This document shows, in pieces, positions 1-14,104 of a stretch of 64,000 nucleotides of DNA (its first letter is position 1; the number at the start of each line of letters is the position of its first letter). Location: positions 6,522,534-6,586,533 of the forward strand of contig NC_067119.1 of NCBI RefSeq assembly GCF_021347895.1. The letters are read 5' to 3'. The notes below the pieces were generated by a model. The model was not told where the DNA came from. It saw nothing but the letters and a program-made list of their open reading frames with translations, and ran no database searches. The position numbers and the translations under genes are program-made. The DNA comes from Acanthochromis polyacanthus (lineage: Eukaryota > Chordata > Actinopteri > Pomacentridae).

Positions 1-3000
1 AGATTACAAGTGATAGTGTGAATCTGTTTGTCCGTGTGAACTGACTATTGGGGAAATTTCTGCAGGGTAGTGTATTGAATTTGTACAGCAAAGCCACATT
101 TTGTTAAAACAGGTGACAGGAGGTACTCTGGCAGCCATAGTGGAGATCTATTTAAATAATGGAAGGATGGCAGCTTTTTGAGTCATTGGAGAGTTACAGA
201 TGGAAAAGAGCGCTGCCAGCAGAGTTGAGAAAAGATGTACAGGAGTGCCAACAACTCAGCCGAGTCATATGGTATTCAGGTAGTCAGAAACATCAGGTTG
301 TAGTCAGTAACATCCTGAAATTAAAATAACTAAAGTCCAGGCAAATCCAGGTAAGTTTTTAGTAAGTGTTAGCTGAAGTGTAGGATGACAGGCTAAGCTA
401 CTATATGCACAAGAAAACGTAATCTCACTCATTCATTCTATCTTCATTTAAACTAAGAATACGTGATGCTTAGGTCTTATTTACAGTGAGAAAATAAAAA
501 TATACATACAGCAAAGCTAACAGAATAATAAAAACACTAAGAATAATTAGTGTTTAAGTCTCTGAACTCTGAGCAGATTATGGACATTTTCTGCTACCTT
601 CACATTTTTACTCAACTCCTTTTTCACTGAAAGTCCTACACTTCTATGGAAACAGCACAACTATGGCTAGAAGGAGAGAATTTAAAACTGTTTCAATGCA
701 GAATGACGCGGGTATGTTGCCATAAAAATCACACAAAAAAAATGTTGAATTTCTTTGATTTTGCTACATTTGAAAAAGTGTGGAATCGAGATAAACAACA
801 TTTTTCCAAGTGCCCACAGGTGTTATCAATACTGGAAAAAAGAGCAATTCTGTTTATTATATTTTCTACTTTTATTTTAAATTTGTCCCCATACTTGTCT
901 CCTATCTGCCTGCAGTTCAGCTGAATATTCCCTGAATATTGTGTCACCTCTGAGTCACTAATGGCTTCACAGTGATGCAGAATGTTTATTATTTCACAGA
1001 ATCTGGTTGGAGCACATGGTTTCTTTATAGCAAAATTTTGAAAGACACGGAAAGCTTCATACATCACACATGATTAGTTCAAAAACTGTTGTACGCTGGA
1101 AAATCTTGTGTTACAGTTTCTGACTTTGATAAATGCTGTAATTTTGGTGATTTTTCTTTAAGATAAAAAGAATTTCAAAGTCTTCTGGTGAGCTTGGAGG
1201 TTCAGAGGGGTAAAATTAAATGCATCGACTAAAACACAAACAGCTGGAGGTTAAATAAGAAAACTAAGAACCTAACGGCCCTATTGATAAAAATGAGTCA
1301 AGCCTTAGATTGTTCTGCAGGTTATTCCGGGTTGCAGGTGTACGAGCTCAGTAAAAACAAACAGCACCTGCAGCATAATCCAATCTTTTGAACAATTTTG
1401 ATAAGGGTCCAAGTTAAAAGAAAGCAACCAAACTGTAAATAAATAAGTTCTACTCTCTGTTCTGCCTTACAGAGAGGAAGGACAGCTCACAGTGAAGATT
1501 ATTCTGATTGTCAGCAATGATAAAGCTTAATCCAGAGTGACAGAAAGTGTCCAAGGGCCTAAGAGTGACAGCCGATGCATGTATGTATGTAGAAAATGTC
1601 ACCACACATACATTAACAGAAACTACGGACCAATTTTGAACCATTGAGTACTGAACAATGTGCCTTTATAATGTACTACAATTCAGTTCCAACATTGTGT
1701 CAGTTGCATAAAATCCGTTTATTCCAGATCAACCTTTAGCTTTAGTCTACATATGTAATGTCTGGAAAGGTCAGGAGCAAATTAGGTCTGAATCAGTGGA
1801 ACCGTTTCTACGCAGCAGGTTTCAGCTATTCGCCTCACAAAGAAAAGTTCTGCACCGACACCGCTGTCATGTTTGGAAAAGAAAACAGGGCTCAGTCGGT
1901 GCTGAAGGACTTTGACACCTGTCGCGGGCAGACACATTTACTCTTGAAAAGTTGTGCACAAAGATCATCAGTCATCCAGGTCATTGGAAAGCCACACTGA
2001 GGCTCGTTTTTCAAAAGCAACTGAACTTTCTGTTTGGTGGCAAGGACATTTTGCCACTTATTCGAGTGACTGCGTCCCTCCTGTTGACCGGTGGGGAGCC
2101 TCGGGCGTTTCAACCTGTGTGACATTTAAGTGACATTTGATGAGGTCAAGTGCCGTCATATGACAGCCAGAGTCACGGAAATTAGATTACGGATTATTAG
2201 CCTTCCTTTGAGAAGTCTGCTTTGAGATCACTGATGTGCTTTAAATTCACAGAGTGCAGTCTCTACAGGGACCTTCACTGTGGCACCAGACAAGGCTGCT
2301 GAGAGTTTTCTGATAGCTGCCACTCTCAATACTGTACTGCAGGCAAACGCTTGTTCTGTTTTCATTACTCATTCTGCGTGCTGGGACCTTAACATCTCCG
2401 GTGCAAAGGCTTCATGTCACTTCTTGGGTATGGTGGTGTGATATGTTGACACACGGAGCAGCAGAGCCACTTTGTAACCCTGATTTGACCCCTTTTTGTA
2501 GAGACTTGCGTATCCTTACTGAATACATCTCCTCACTTGGGCTGAGTGCCACTATCTATTATACATCATGAAAGAATTTATTATCCAGGGATTTCTCTGC
2601 TTCACTGACAACCTTGAGACCCCGTTGATACCGCTAGTTATAATTAGATGTGATTCATAAAGTCTCAGGAACATGCTGAGTGCATCTGTGAGGGCTATTT
2701 TATAGGCTACAAAGCGATACGGATCATAATAGTTGGGTTTCAAAAGTAGATAACTGAATCTGAAGCAGCATCATATCTGAAGCATTTTGAGCTGCCTTTA
2801 AAAACCCACTGTGCATTTGAAAAGCATCTTACTTATAAAGAGAATTACCAATGCGACACCATTTGTCAAACCTAGAGACTGTAAAAACAAGGAAATGTTT
2901 TAATTGTCCGACAATCTGAACTAATCATCTTTGACGTGCCATTCTGTTGGGAAACTAACTAAATGGAAGCCGACTAACTAACTAAACGAACATTACCTTA

Positions 3001-6000
3001 TTCTACAGGTCTGATTTTTAAAATTCCACAAAAAATGAACCGTATGCTCTAACCAGATCCTGTAAAAAACAAAAAAATCTGTGCTTCTTTGTATCAAGGA
3101 GAAGTCATTAGTGACTGAGCTGAGCATACACAGCGCAAAGAAGTACTGAAGCCGATTAAAAACAGTAGTACAAATGTATAGTATGCAGAGTCATCATTTT
3201 GTTTCCAGTATTGGTAACAGCTGCAGAGGTGGAGATGTTTGATTTTTGTAAAATAAGTAATCAAAGAAATTTAACTTTCATTTTCCTTTGTTTAAGATTT
3301 ATGGAAATTTAACCACGATATAATGAATTAAAGACAGTTTTGAGCGCTCTACTTCTAGCCATAGATGTACCGTTTCCACAGAGATGCAAAACTTTATATT
3401 GCAGTAAAAAATACACTACGTACTTATGGTTCAGAGGGTTAAATGTAATTTGGTTAAGGTTAAGTTTGAGAAGTTTGGGCATCTTTTACCAACTCAAAAT
3501 CTAGGTCCAAGGTGCCGCCGGTGGTATGCGGCCCATTTTCACAGACCTAGTTAGGAATGAGCCACAGCATTTAAAAAAAATACATCAAAAGGTCATGTTA
3601 GTTTGTTGCCTTTATCATCCTCACAGACGTGGCTAGACATTGTGAGATATTGGACATGTGCACATTTTAACCTGCTTTACTTACACCTGCAAAACCTCTT
3701 ACTGCAATCTTTTTAATTACATGCTTTGCTTACAGAGAAATAAATCAGGGAACACCGATAAAAAAAAAAATAACCACCTTATGGCACAAAATCAAGAATA
3801 GGACGATGCATTTGATGCCAACTTTCAACATTCATACTTCATAAAGTATTGTAGTTCAATACTCAACATTTCCTACCAAACCAAAATACTTTTCTGTAAA
3901 ATTGTAATTTTCAAATGGTTTTCCAACAGCTGCTATGTTTTTTTTCTGGGTTTCAAGCAGTCATTTACATTACATGTTTTCCTGCCAAAGACATCAGGGG
4001 TATCTACAATAATTTAAAAACACTACCAGACAGCTGTTAACTCTGGAAGCCCTGCTCGCCACACACTACTTCAGCACACACAGGAAGTGTGAAGGTCAAG
4101 TAATGAATGTAATGCAACTGTACGTTTTGGTGCCTGTGGTGAAAAACAAATCCTACACGTATGGGTGAATTACTGTGAACTTCTTTTTGGTACCTTTGTA
4201 CAGTTTGCATGTAAATAATGTACTAGCATGTGCAGTTTTTGTGTCTGCACCTACGTGCTCGTAAAAAATGTTAAATGATAAAATCCATTTGCTAGGACAC
4301 AAATGCAGATAGTTTTTATAGAAAGGAGACAGTAAGCTTTCACTGAAAGATAGAAAGTAGACGCTGTCCTATTTAATTGTGAAGGGCTAATCATCACATT
4401 ATCTATTACCTCTGTGATTGTCAGCACAAATTAGAACTTCGAGGATTATACACAAAGCTCTCAGTGGAAAGAAAGGCTCAGTGCTGCTGCTTGGTGGCGT
4501 TTGTGAAATAAAGGCCATTCTCTTTGCACATAACCTGCTGTAATTTGCTACACGTGAAGGAGAGAGAATTTAATTAAGAGGAAGTTTAAAATGGCAAACT
4601 GCTGTGCCTCTGGGAAAAGCAAATTCCCATAATGAAATAAAATTTCAAACAGATTTTGCTTTAATCCTGTGATACACTTTGGAATATAGTGTTGGTCAAG
4701 TGATCACATTTGCATCCATGGACAACGAAGACAGATTTGCTTGATAGAAGCAGTAAATTGAATATGAAATGAAGCAAATAAAACATCTGCTGATTTCATT
4801 TCTGACCACATCTATGTGGCACACGGCATTCTAACTGCCTGATGAATTATGTGCCGCCTTACTGGGGATCACCGAATCCCCACACAGCACTTACTACATA
4901 CCAACGCTATATTTGCGCTCTCAAATAATTTGCTTCTTGTTGGCTAAAACACTTTGTAAATTATTGTAGTTTTGCTAAGACATGTGGGTCGGGACAAATA
5001 GTCTGTGCTTTTGCTTTGTCGATAAGCGTGATGCGAATTGAAGAGAGCAACATCTGTGCTCCGAATTCATCCTGGCGTGGCGCTTTACAGTTCCTGGAAG
5101 TGTTTTCTTTCAAGACTTTTGAACCAGTGAGCGCTGATGAATCATGATTCTGACATTGTAGTGGGATTTGTTTGTTTGTTTTAAGCAAATACAGGGTTAT
5201 TCTTTACTATGTTTTTTAAAATGTCTGAGAAAAGATGACAATTTGTCAGAAACAATTCCCTAATGTCTATAGTTTGCTAATTTCTGTTTTTATACTGCAG
5301 TGTTGTCCGCTTGTGTAGTGAAAATTAGCATATGTTATTTAAATGACGGGAAAACTACAAATTTATTTAATTAATTGACCAACTAACAGCTTATAATGCA
5401 AGTATAGTAGTAATAGAGAATCATTTCTGACAAGTTCTTCTTTGACTCTTCTGATTACTTCTCGCTCTACCGTGCTGAAAAGCTGATGCTTGCCTTCTGT
5501 GTCTCTGTTCTATATACTCTCAGTGACCAGAAAAAAGGGAGACTCCTTAACCTTGAACAGAGCTATGAGGAGTTGTGGCAGACAATTCCTGTACTGTCCT
5601 AGATTTTAAAAAGCAGGATTGAATAGGTCATGCAATGCGCTGACATTATTTGCCATGAATGTTCTTTGAAATATTCCTTGGGTGTCTTTGTGTTGTGGCG
5701 GGATCAATGTATTCTCAAAAACAGTATTTGATTGCATGCAATATTCAGCTGCTGAAGTTTAAATCAACATTATGTTGGGTAGATGCTTTGAAGTTTTATC
5801 CTACGTCATTATTAGTTTGTATGACTGTAAAAATGCGATAATTTTATATTTTATTTAAAAGGTCCCACATCGTGCACCTTTCAGCAAATCAAAGAAAGTC
5901 TCACATGTTCACAGAATGTGTCGTTTAAATTATTAGCAAAAAATACTGCAAAGATAGTTCATTTTACAACGACTGTAACTTCTACTTTTAGCCTTGTTCT

Positions 6001-8400
6001 CAGGGTTGTTTCAGTGTCTGCATCTTTAAATGAAGCTGAGCTGCTGCCGTCCCTGCCCCCTTCAGGAAGAAGACTCTCTCTGCCTGACAGCTGATATAAA
6101 CACAAACAACTACCATCATTTGATAGTTGTTTGGTGAATTTGTCTGATGCTGTTGCTAGGTTTGGAAACATGTCATTTTAATGGGCTGCATTTCAGTCAC
6201 TATTTTATAACTGGCCAGCATAACTGTTGCCCGCATTATGTGCTTAAACTAAGGATTTTCTAACTGTGGGGGTAATGCCATGACTAATCCACTGGATCTT
6301 CAGGTCCTCAGATGCTGGCAGTGCATGAAGACTCTTGTGTTCACTCTTGCAACCAACAGCAGATCATTTGGTTTACTGTGTTGGTGACTCGACACATTTT
6401 AGCGCAGAACACGCTCTAGAAAGTAAATAAACTTGACTAACTGCAGGGTAGTTGCTCATTCTAAAAGGCTCGCTTTAAAAGTGGCAGCCAGTGAGGGCCC
6501 AGTGATGGTGGAAATATTTAGGTTAGATAACTTAATTAATTCCTCAGAGAAACACTAGACCCATGAACCAGGTTGAAGGCCTAATGTTCCCCACAATAGG
6601 AGCAGAGGATTTGTTGTTCTGGTTACTGAGAGTATATTTTCTTTAAAAAAAAAAAAAAAAAAAAACTTTTTTGTTTTGATAATTCTGTATGTAGCAAGTA
6701 TTGAATCAGTGGGAAAAAGTTGTGATTGTGTGTATGCTTTTTAAACTTGTCAAACACACTTCTGTCTTGCCTTTGTATCAAGAGATATTTTATGTGCCCA
6801 ATGTGTGAGGGTACGTCTGTGTTCTTGTGAACAGCAACATGTCCAAATTAATAAAGATATTGTAAGTACTAACATCCGTCTGTGGCACAGATATTGACTC
6901 GGTGAGAACAATCCAAAGAAACTCTTCAATACATTCACAGTAAATAGTCTGGTTCATCACCAACAAAACTTCAGCAGCTTCTGAAATCTATACATGAATC
7001 TTTCATCACTGCTCAGATCCATTAACTCTTCATCAAAGAAATGATCTTTTCTTGTAAGCACGAGGAAGCAGATATAAAACCAATCAGAGCAAAAAAAAAA
7101 AAAAAAAAAAAAAAGTAATTTGCCTTAATATCAGTTACTGTTAAGATTCTGTTTGCATTAGACAGCATGTTGTATTCATGGGCTAGAGATACATACGGAG
7201 GAATTAAGACTCTTTAAAAGCCTTTTAAAAACTACTTTGATGACATTAAGCACCACATATTTACAGAATTCAAAATATTTTTTTTTAGATTTCACAGTTT
7301 GAGTTTTTAGTGATTCCACAAACTAAATGTTAACATAAAATATCACATTAATATTTTTAGATAACACTAAAACTAAATATGCAACAAGTGCATGCATAAA
7401 ACAGCTCACCAATAAGTCATCTTCTTAATAAAAAGTCTTCAAAAGTCTTCACATTTGCAGAGATTCTTTAAATTGTCGCTACCAATACGACAGAAAACTG
7501 AACATCCACATTAAATTCAATACCAAAATGACAGAAGAGGATATTTTGGTGACTCCAAAAGAGGTTTTAATTGAGCGCCAAGAGAAAAATCACTGATGTC
7601 ATGATAAGAAATAAGAATAATTTCCACAGCAGATTTAAACAATATTTAAGGCTACATATATTTTGTTTGTGTTTTAAATGTAAAGTTAACAGCTTAAGCT
7701 CACTCTGATTGAATTCAGTGCATAGATTCACATCTGAAACAAAGTTGCTTAGATAAGTTTGAGGCTGATTTACACTTTTTTATACTGTGACTGTTTGGTT
7801 TGTGAGTGGGACGCTGCCAAAAAGCAACACTGACACAGATTAAGGCTGATCACTGGGAATGAGATGGGATTCAGCCAAAGTAAGCTGCTGCAGGGAGGTC
7901 AGCAGACACAAAGTACAGCGGATACAAACTGAAAATCCTCTAAAAACAAGATGTCATCTGAAGTGAAGGAGCTTGTCAGTCACATTCAGATTCAGTTAGT
8001 TCTTCACAGTGGACTTTTTGCTACTTATTTCAGTGTTATTCGTGCAGTTTTTATATCTGGTCTTCCTGTTTATTTACTTTATCATGAATACAACAAATTT
8101 CACAAGAACTAATGCTTTCCTATTAAGTCATCAACAAAATGTGACAGTGCCTGTTTTGCTATAGCACTGTAAGTACTGCAGATAGCACATAACATCATGT
8201 GGAGTGGCAGTGGTGAGAGCAGGTGCAGCAGCAGCAGGTACACAAACACTGCAAAAACCTCCAAAGAGTCGTATAAAAAGATAATTTTGAGTGTAATGAT
8301 AAGGGGGAAGTTAACAACCAAAAGCCAGCATGCAGACTGTATCACAGAGCAGTTAGAATGAAGGGATGAAACACCTTAAACCTATCTAAGAAGAGATCTG
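1..8400. other. AT-rich non-coding stretch, no gene recognised
   Basis: I read both strands and found no conserved domain and no chain of exons with matching phases. Open frames are all below about 115 codons and look random; many begin only at GTG or TTG. The stretch holds long adenine runs at about 6644-6665 and 7090-7114, which could be tails of old retrotransposed sequence. It could be intergenic DNA or introns of a gene whose exons lie outside the window. Confidence 0.6.
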
Positions 8401-8447
8401 TACTACAAAGCAGAATGTGAGGTTAGCGGGGTAACTTCAGATTTGTG

Positions 8448-8457
8448 TATTAAAAGG
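8448..8457 (+). promoter_or_regulatory. possible TATA-like box
   Basis: TATTAAAAGG lies about 25 bases upstream of a pyrimidine-flanked TCAGTTC that resembles an initiator, and about 40 bases upstream of a well-placed ATG at 8490. The spacing suits a TATA promoter, but this base composition produces such motifs by chance fairly often. Confidence 0.2.
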
Positions 8458-8489
8458 CTCATCAAATGACCAGTCAGTTCTCCTGGAAA

Positions 8490-8543
8490 ATGGCACCAGC
8501 TTTCCTGGAAGATCCCACGGAGCAGTGCACAGATAGTAAAACG
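8490..8543 (+). CDS. possible first coding exon, unknown protein
   Basis: An ATG in a good Kozak context (GAAAATGGC, A at -3 and G at +4) opens an 18-codon frame, MAPAFLEDPTEQCTDSKT. The frame ends in phase 0 exactly at a consensus donor, ACG followed by GTAAGA, at 8544. A TATA-like box lies about 40 bases upstream. I do not recognise the peptide. A possible next exon lies at 9373-9512 (acceptor TTATAG, donor GTATGT), but reading it in phase 0 reaches a stop at its end, so the pair would give only a tiny protein. Chance coincidence is a serious alternative. Conservation in related fish would decide. Confidence 0.15.
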
Positions 8544-9777
8544 GTAAGATAAGTTTTTAGAGCTGCAATCAATTTCAAGGGCTTTTAATTGACGTTTATA
8601 TGCCGTTGAAGAGCGATATAGTCCTAGAACAGAAACTGACTGAAAACATTAAAGCCTTACAGCCTATTTATTGACCTTATAAGATTAGCAATATGTCTGC
8701 TTATCAGTTTGAATTATATATGCAGACCCCAGGGGTATATAAGTTGTCATATTTTTTGATTTACAATTGGATTTTTCAGTCCCTTTAGGTACTTATCACC
8801 CACATAGTTGCCATCTCATACACCAAAGCTTATTTGATTCCAACCAGGTTTGTGGTGTATATATTGAAAAAACATTTGGGGTCCATGACGACCCCAGTCA
8901 GACTCCAGCTGGACTGTGCATCTTTTATTTATGTATGTTTGTGTTATGTTGCTCTTGTGATGACTGCTTCAGTTGCATTGTGTTTCATTTCAATTCAGAA
9001 GTTCCTACACTAGTGCTGTAAGCAATACACGTTTGTAATCATCAGTAGTAATTTCATTGTTTCTCTCTATAGACAACATGTGTTGGGAAAATACACATTG
9101 AGAGAATATGGAGAGGTACAGAAATGTGAAACAGATGAAATACTACGGGGGTCCAGGTTTTGCCACGTGTACTGATGACGGCTAATGGAATGTACAGTTC
9201 TAATTGTAATCAGATCTGGTTCCGTGCTAATTTGGTAGTGATATTGATTGAACATTCACAGAGTCTGCATTTTTTTTTTTTGCAGTTTTCCATCCTGCTT
9301 TTGCTACTGCAGCTGTATTACTTTTAGCCTGTATTATGTGGTTAAAATCTTAATGTTTCTTCAATATTATAGGTTGCTCTTTGTATAGAAATAAATGCCA
9401 CTTGGACGTCAAAAGAAGCTTCAAGGTGCAGGCGTCAGATCAAAGACAGGCGTTCAGATCTGTGCACAGCTCAAGGGGAGCGAGTGTCAGTCATCAAAAT
9501 GTGCAATTAATGGTATGTGCAGTAATGGCAATAATACTCTACAAACATCACCCACAGAATAAACAATGGGCTCTTGTTTAGGCTAACTGTTGCATGCTGT
9601 GCTGCTGTGTGTTGTGTTCTGGTTCTGCTCCCTCTTTCCAGCGTCTCCAGGTTTCACATTTCGCCCTCCTTCGGCAGGTGGTCGATCACGGATGTCTCTA
9701 CGTTGCTCATTATTTCCAGGGTAGTTAGAGCCACTTTCCAGAGTTCAGAATGCACGTTTCTTACTCATCTCTGCTAG

Positions 9778-9895
9778 CAGGAGGGCGTTTGATGCACTTA
9801 CTCCTTTCTATTAAATGAAGGCTCTTTGATGTGCTTACTCCCGTCTCTTGGAGGAGACAGTTTTTGATCCACTGACTCATTCCTTTTTGGGGGGA
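9778..9895. repeat. short degenerate tandem repeat
   Basis: About three diverged units of 35-45 bases share the pattern TTTGATgcacTTACTCctt / TTTGATgtgcTTACTCccg / TTTGATccacTGACTCatt. Each is followed by a purine-rich GGAGGA-like spacer. No coding sense is apparent. Confidence 0.45.
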
Positions 9896-9899
9896 GGTT

Positions 9900-11440
9900 G
9901 TTTCACTTGCCTTATTTAAGCCCTACAATATTCCATCATGGTTGATTCTTTTTTATTTTGTGGAGGAAGCTAGATATTGCATTGCTTCTTCTGATTACCA
10001 AGTAGCTCCTGGCACCTTTTTTCCCCCAGTTGTCTCTCTTCCTCTTTCAGCTCTTTTTGCATTTTAATGCTTTGACATCTATGTGTGAAAACAAAGAAAC
10101 TGCTATTCTATCAATATATGTATGTATATATTGACAATGCTTATATTACACACTGATGAAAACACATCCATTCAATGCTTTTGCTATAAAATTACTAATT
10201 CTAGAAGATATCTCCCATTTATTGATTCTGTAATTTTCCATGAAAAACTACAGAATTAATACTTATTTTTCTGTTAATTGTGTCTACTTTTAGCAACATA
10301 TTTTCAATAATAAACCTAAATGTTAAAGTTTTATATAGTTCATTGCTATAAATTACTTTGTAGAGTGACATAATCTGAAAACAGAAATTGATTAAAATAT
10401 CTATAACCTGCATGGTGACCTTGGCAAAAAACTGCTGGCAAGTTTGAAAGATGTTTTATATCATTAAAAAAATGTCATTTATATATTTAATAAGAATGAA
10501 ATTACTAAACAGTATCAGTGTCAGATTTCACAACTCTTGATGTTAAAGTATCTGACAGTTTTAATTTTTTTAAACATCCAAAAGTACTATGAGGCAACAT
10601 TTACTGGCCAGTTTGAGGAACCTTCATAAGCATGAATGAAGGTACATTCCAGAAGATACCAGTGTAACCAGTTGGTGGAAACATTCACAACTTTGTATAA
10701 GAAACAAACATGAACATGTCAAAATAGGTTTGTTTTACACTAATCTGTTTCTCTTCTGAATATATCTGTGGTACGGATTTATTGAAATAACATTATTTGG
10801 ATTATACACTTTTCATTTGTTTCCAAACTTCTGGGTCTCCCTGTATACATCACACAGATTTACAGGAGTTATTTTACTGCTGTAACATCCTCCCTCAGCC
10901 AGTCTGTTCAGTGTATTCCTTCTAGATCTGATAAAGCTTTAGTTTAGGACACGGTCAGAGTAAATGGTGGCACAAAATGACATGGCCCCAATTTCCCACT
11001 GGAGCAGTGAAAGCATCTATGCAACACCCAGCGCAACGGTATTAAAATAATCACCATTCCCTCCTTTGACCACGGCTCCATATTTGGTCAGAATCACACG
11101 GCCATACAGTGTACTGATTCACACAGGACAGTGAAAGGGCATTTTTCCTCATCTTGTTTGTCTTATTCATTAAGCCTAGGGGAACAACTAGAATGTCTGC
11201 GCCCCTCCGTTTCACTGATCACACTTTGTGAAAGGCAAACACTAGGGAGATAACACTACTTATGGCTGGAAGGCTGTTCCAATCACAGCAAATTCAGTTT
11301 TCCAGATACACCACCGATGCCACAAAAAAAAAAAAGAAGAAAAAAAGCTCATATCAAAGGATGAGGAGGAGACGAGATGCTATTTGCCTCACTCACATTA
11401 TGAGCTCATCAGCCGACCTCACCAACTACACATACAATAG
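9900..11440. other. non-coding stretch, nothing recognised
   Basis: AT-rich sequence without an open frame of interest. A purine-rich run near 11320-11350 is the only local oddity. Confidence 0.5.
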
Positions 11441-11444
11441 ATAA

Positions 11445-11510
11445 GATAGATAAGAGACTTTATTGATCTCACAAAGGAGAAATTTACTGTTACAGGGCTC
11501 TTAGGAACAG
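11445..11510. repeat. interspersed-repeat tail (TTTATTGATC type)
   Basis: The segment AGACTTTATTGATCTCACAA is followed by GGAGAAATTTACTG. This resembles the widespread teleost repeat tail 'ttattgatcccacaaggggaaatt', seen at the 3' end of several LINE and SINE families. It follows short GATA-rich sequence. Family assignment is from memory and tentative. Confidence 0.4.
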
Positions 11511-11974
11511 CAATCAGCATGCTGATAACTGCTATTCAGTGGTAGCTGCTGGAGTACTAACAAGAAACTCACCACTCACTGATTCAACATTCAGGCTTCC
11601 CTGGCATCGCAAATCATGCATTTTAACGCAGCCAAATTTACAATACGTTTTCTGTTTCTGCTGCTAGACATGGGAAAATGTGAAATTAAATGACAGCTAA
11701 AAAGGACCATATTAAACAGCACATTTCCAATTTTGTAGCAACGTTAAAGGTAAAATTACTACTTGTGGTCAGTGCAGTGCTTCATAAAAATGCAGATAAT
11801 GAAAGCAGCTGTTCTGTTACATTGGCTACTGGCATTTTAAATAAGTGATGAGTGCAGTGATCCACATGGAGGCAACTGACTGTTTATCTGCAATCTGTGG
11901 TAATGACGATACAACACGAAAATATAGACAACTGTCTAGTCCTAGTTACATAGTCGAATATTACTATGGTAATA

Positions 11975-12105
11975 TTCGATCAGGAGCAATTAGGGGTTCG
12001 GTGTCTTGCTCAGGGACAGCTTGACATGAGCACGACGGGCCGAGGATCGAACCGGCAACCTTCCAGTTACAAGACGGCCACTCTACCCACTGATCCATGC
12101 CGCCC
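11975..12105 (-). repeat. tRNA-derived SINE fragment
   Basis: On the minus strand the sequence starts GGGCGGCATGGATCAGTGGG and continues with GTAGAG, an A-box-like region. It then has a perfect B box, GGTTCGATCC (12053-12044). This is the internal RNA polymerase III promoter of a tRNA-derived SINE head. The following part, with its reference to a CTGAGCAAGACACCGAA core, matches a repeat common in teleost genomes. Acceptor-stem pairing is not intact, so this is not a functional tRNA gene. Confidence 0.65.
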
Positions 12106-12119
12106 AAGAGCATCAAAAA

Positions 12120-13740
12120 GAACATGAATGTCTGCACCAAATTGTCGAAATGTTAAAGCCACAAACAATAGCTTTATTGTGGCACAAAAAGAAAAGTCAG
12201 GATTCATTCTTTGTTGCTACCATAAATGTCTGAATAAATTATAATGCCATTCCACTACTCCGGAAAGTAGCAGCAGCTGATTTTCTTGGTCATATTGTCA
12301 TGAGAGTATTAATACTTTTTTGCGCAACTGTCCACTAAGATGGTCTAAATTAAATCAGTGATTAAAAGACAAATTTTTTATATACTCTTGATTTTAATTT
12401 GTATTTTTTAGCCATAAAAAAAGAGTGACTTGACTACTGCTCTACATGTTTCCGTCTTACATAAGCAGTAATACAAAGGCACTGCAGCAGAGCGATAATC
12501 ATCCAACAGTAAATTCTCCAGGCTGACACAGGAAAATATAAAGTTTCTCTTTTCGGTGGCTTCACATCAGTCTTTTTTGATGTGGAGCTGCTCAGAACTC
12601 AAAAGAAGCTGACTCAAACACAGCTGTATGAAGTTGTCCAACAGCTAACAGCATTTCCAACCGCACTTCATTCCATTCAGCCATTCCTCATTGTTACATG
12701 AACCAAACTTCACTGCTGAAGAGGAAACAAAGCTGCTGCCACGAATCAACCAGTGCCAGGACAGATGGAGGAGCTGTAGGGGCAACAGCAGCAAACTGGG
12801 CTGGATGCATGGACACATATTGCCCAGCCAAGCCTGGAGACTCTACACTGAGATGCCACAACAAATGGGACTGACTCAGCTGGAGCGTGCATTGATTAAT
12901 GGAGATCATTGTTTTACTAAAACATCAGTGTTTTGGAGCAGAACTGGCTGTAAAAATGAGCCCAAGAGGATTAACAAATTCATTCACAGAGTTGGCTTTA
13001 AGGCAAATGTGGAGCTTTCATAAGTCTTGGAGAGACTAAAAGTGTAGCAAAAACTTGCTCAAAAAATGTAACTGACTACAACAATTTATTGGACCAATGA
13101 GCACTGAACATTTGTGTAATTTTCTACAATCTGATAGATTTAGTGTAAAATAATCCCTCTAAAAAACACGAGACTGAGCAAAACAAGAACTCAGCACACA
13201 TACGCAAATTAATAGAACTGGGGAACAGATTTCCTTTCATTTAAAGAAGTTGGGTTAGGCGTAGTATTCTATAAGGGGATGCAAATTTACCATAACAAGG
13301 CTGGAAAGACTGCATAATGACCAACTTTTCAGCAGTGAATTACTCTGCAGAGTGTTCTGACAAATGTTGATCAGGATTTACATTAAACAAAAGAAAATCC
13401 CTGGACGTGAGCCTGTCAGAGAGACTCAGCATATGTTACACCACATACAATAAGATCTAAATTCAACGACAGATCCATGCATCAGTCGCTGTGCAATTAT
13501 GTCTTCAACACGGACCACTACAATTAACCCTGCATGCACTCTAAGACTGGCTGCTCAGGAGACATCCATTTGTTGGCTGTGGGAGTATATACTGAAGACA
13601 TCAAGCTAGGGAAATTCAATCAAGGGCAACATCAACACCCCCAGCAGGCACACAGCATGTACATTAACCAATGTCTTCATTTACAGACCCAAGTGTGCTT
13701 TCACAAATAAAGAAGAAGAGCAAAGAAGGGCAATCTTTTT
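12120..13740. other. non-coding stretch, nothing recognised
   Basis: Contains a 110-codon open frame at 12691-13023 that begins at TTG, and an overlapping antisense frame. Neither shows a domain, a signal peptide or a plausible start. Confidence 0.5.
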
Positions 13741-13754
13741 TTTTAAGCTGTATG

Positions 13755-13779
13755 TTATATATATATATATATATATATT
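13755..13779. repeat. (TA)n microsatellite
   Basis: About 12 uninterrupted TA units. Confidence 0.9.
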
Positions 13780-14104
13780 TCTGGTCTTTTCTCCACAGGG
13801 AGTTGGCACACCCTTACCAAAATAATTTTCGTGTAACAGCTAAGGCTACACAATATACTGTTGCAGCGGCAATATAGCAGTATGTACATGTGGAAGACAA
13901 ACAGCACAGGACGTGCAGTGTAAAGCCAAGCAAATGAACTGAAATGCATCATTCTCCAACTTCCATAGTTAATAATAATACCTTTAATTTATAACGCACT
14001 TTACAAATAAAATCTGAGAGTTCTCATTCTCATTTTCCATGACTAATCTACAACAGAAGTTACTGAATTAGTCTGAATTAAGAGTTATTGGATACACGAG
14101 TTCC

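Noticed and set aside
8109..8345. Hydrophobic 78-codon minus-strand frame resembling a membrane protein
   Set aside because: AT-rich sequence gives many Leu/Ile/Phe codons; no homologue recognised and no splice or promoter signals fit.
12044..12105. tRNA gene suggested by the B box GGTTCGATCC
   Set aside because: Acceptor and anticodon stems do not pair, and the sequence runs into a known dispersed repeat, so it is a SINE head.
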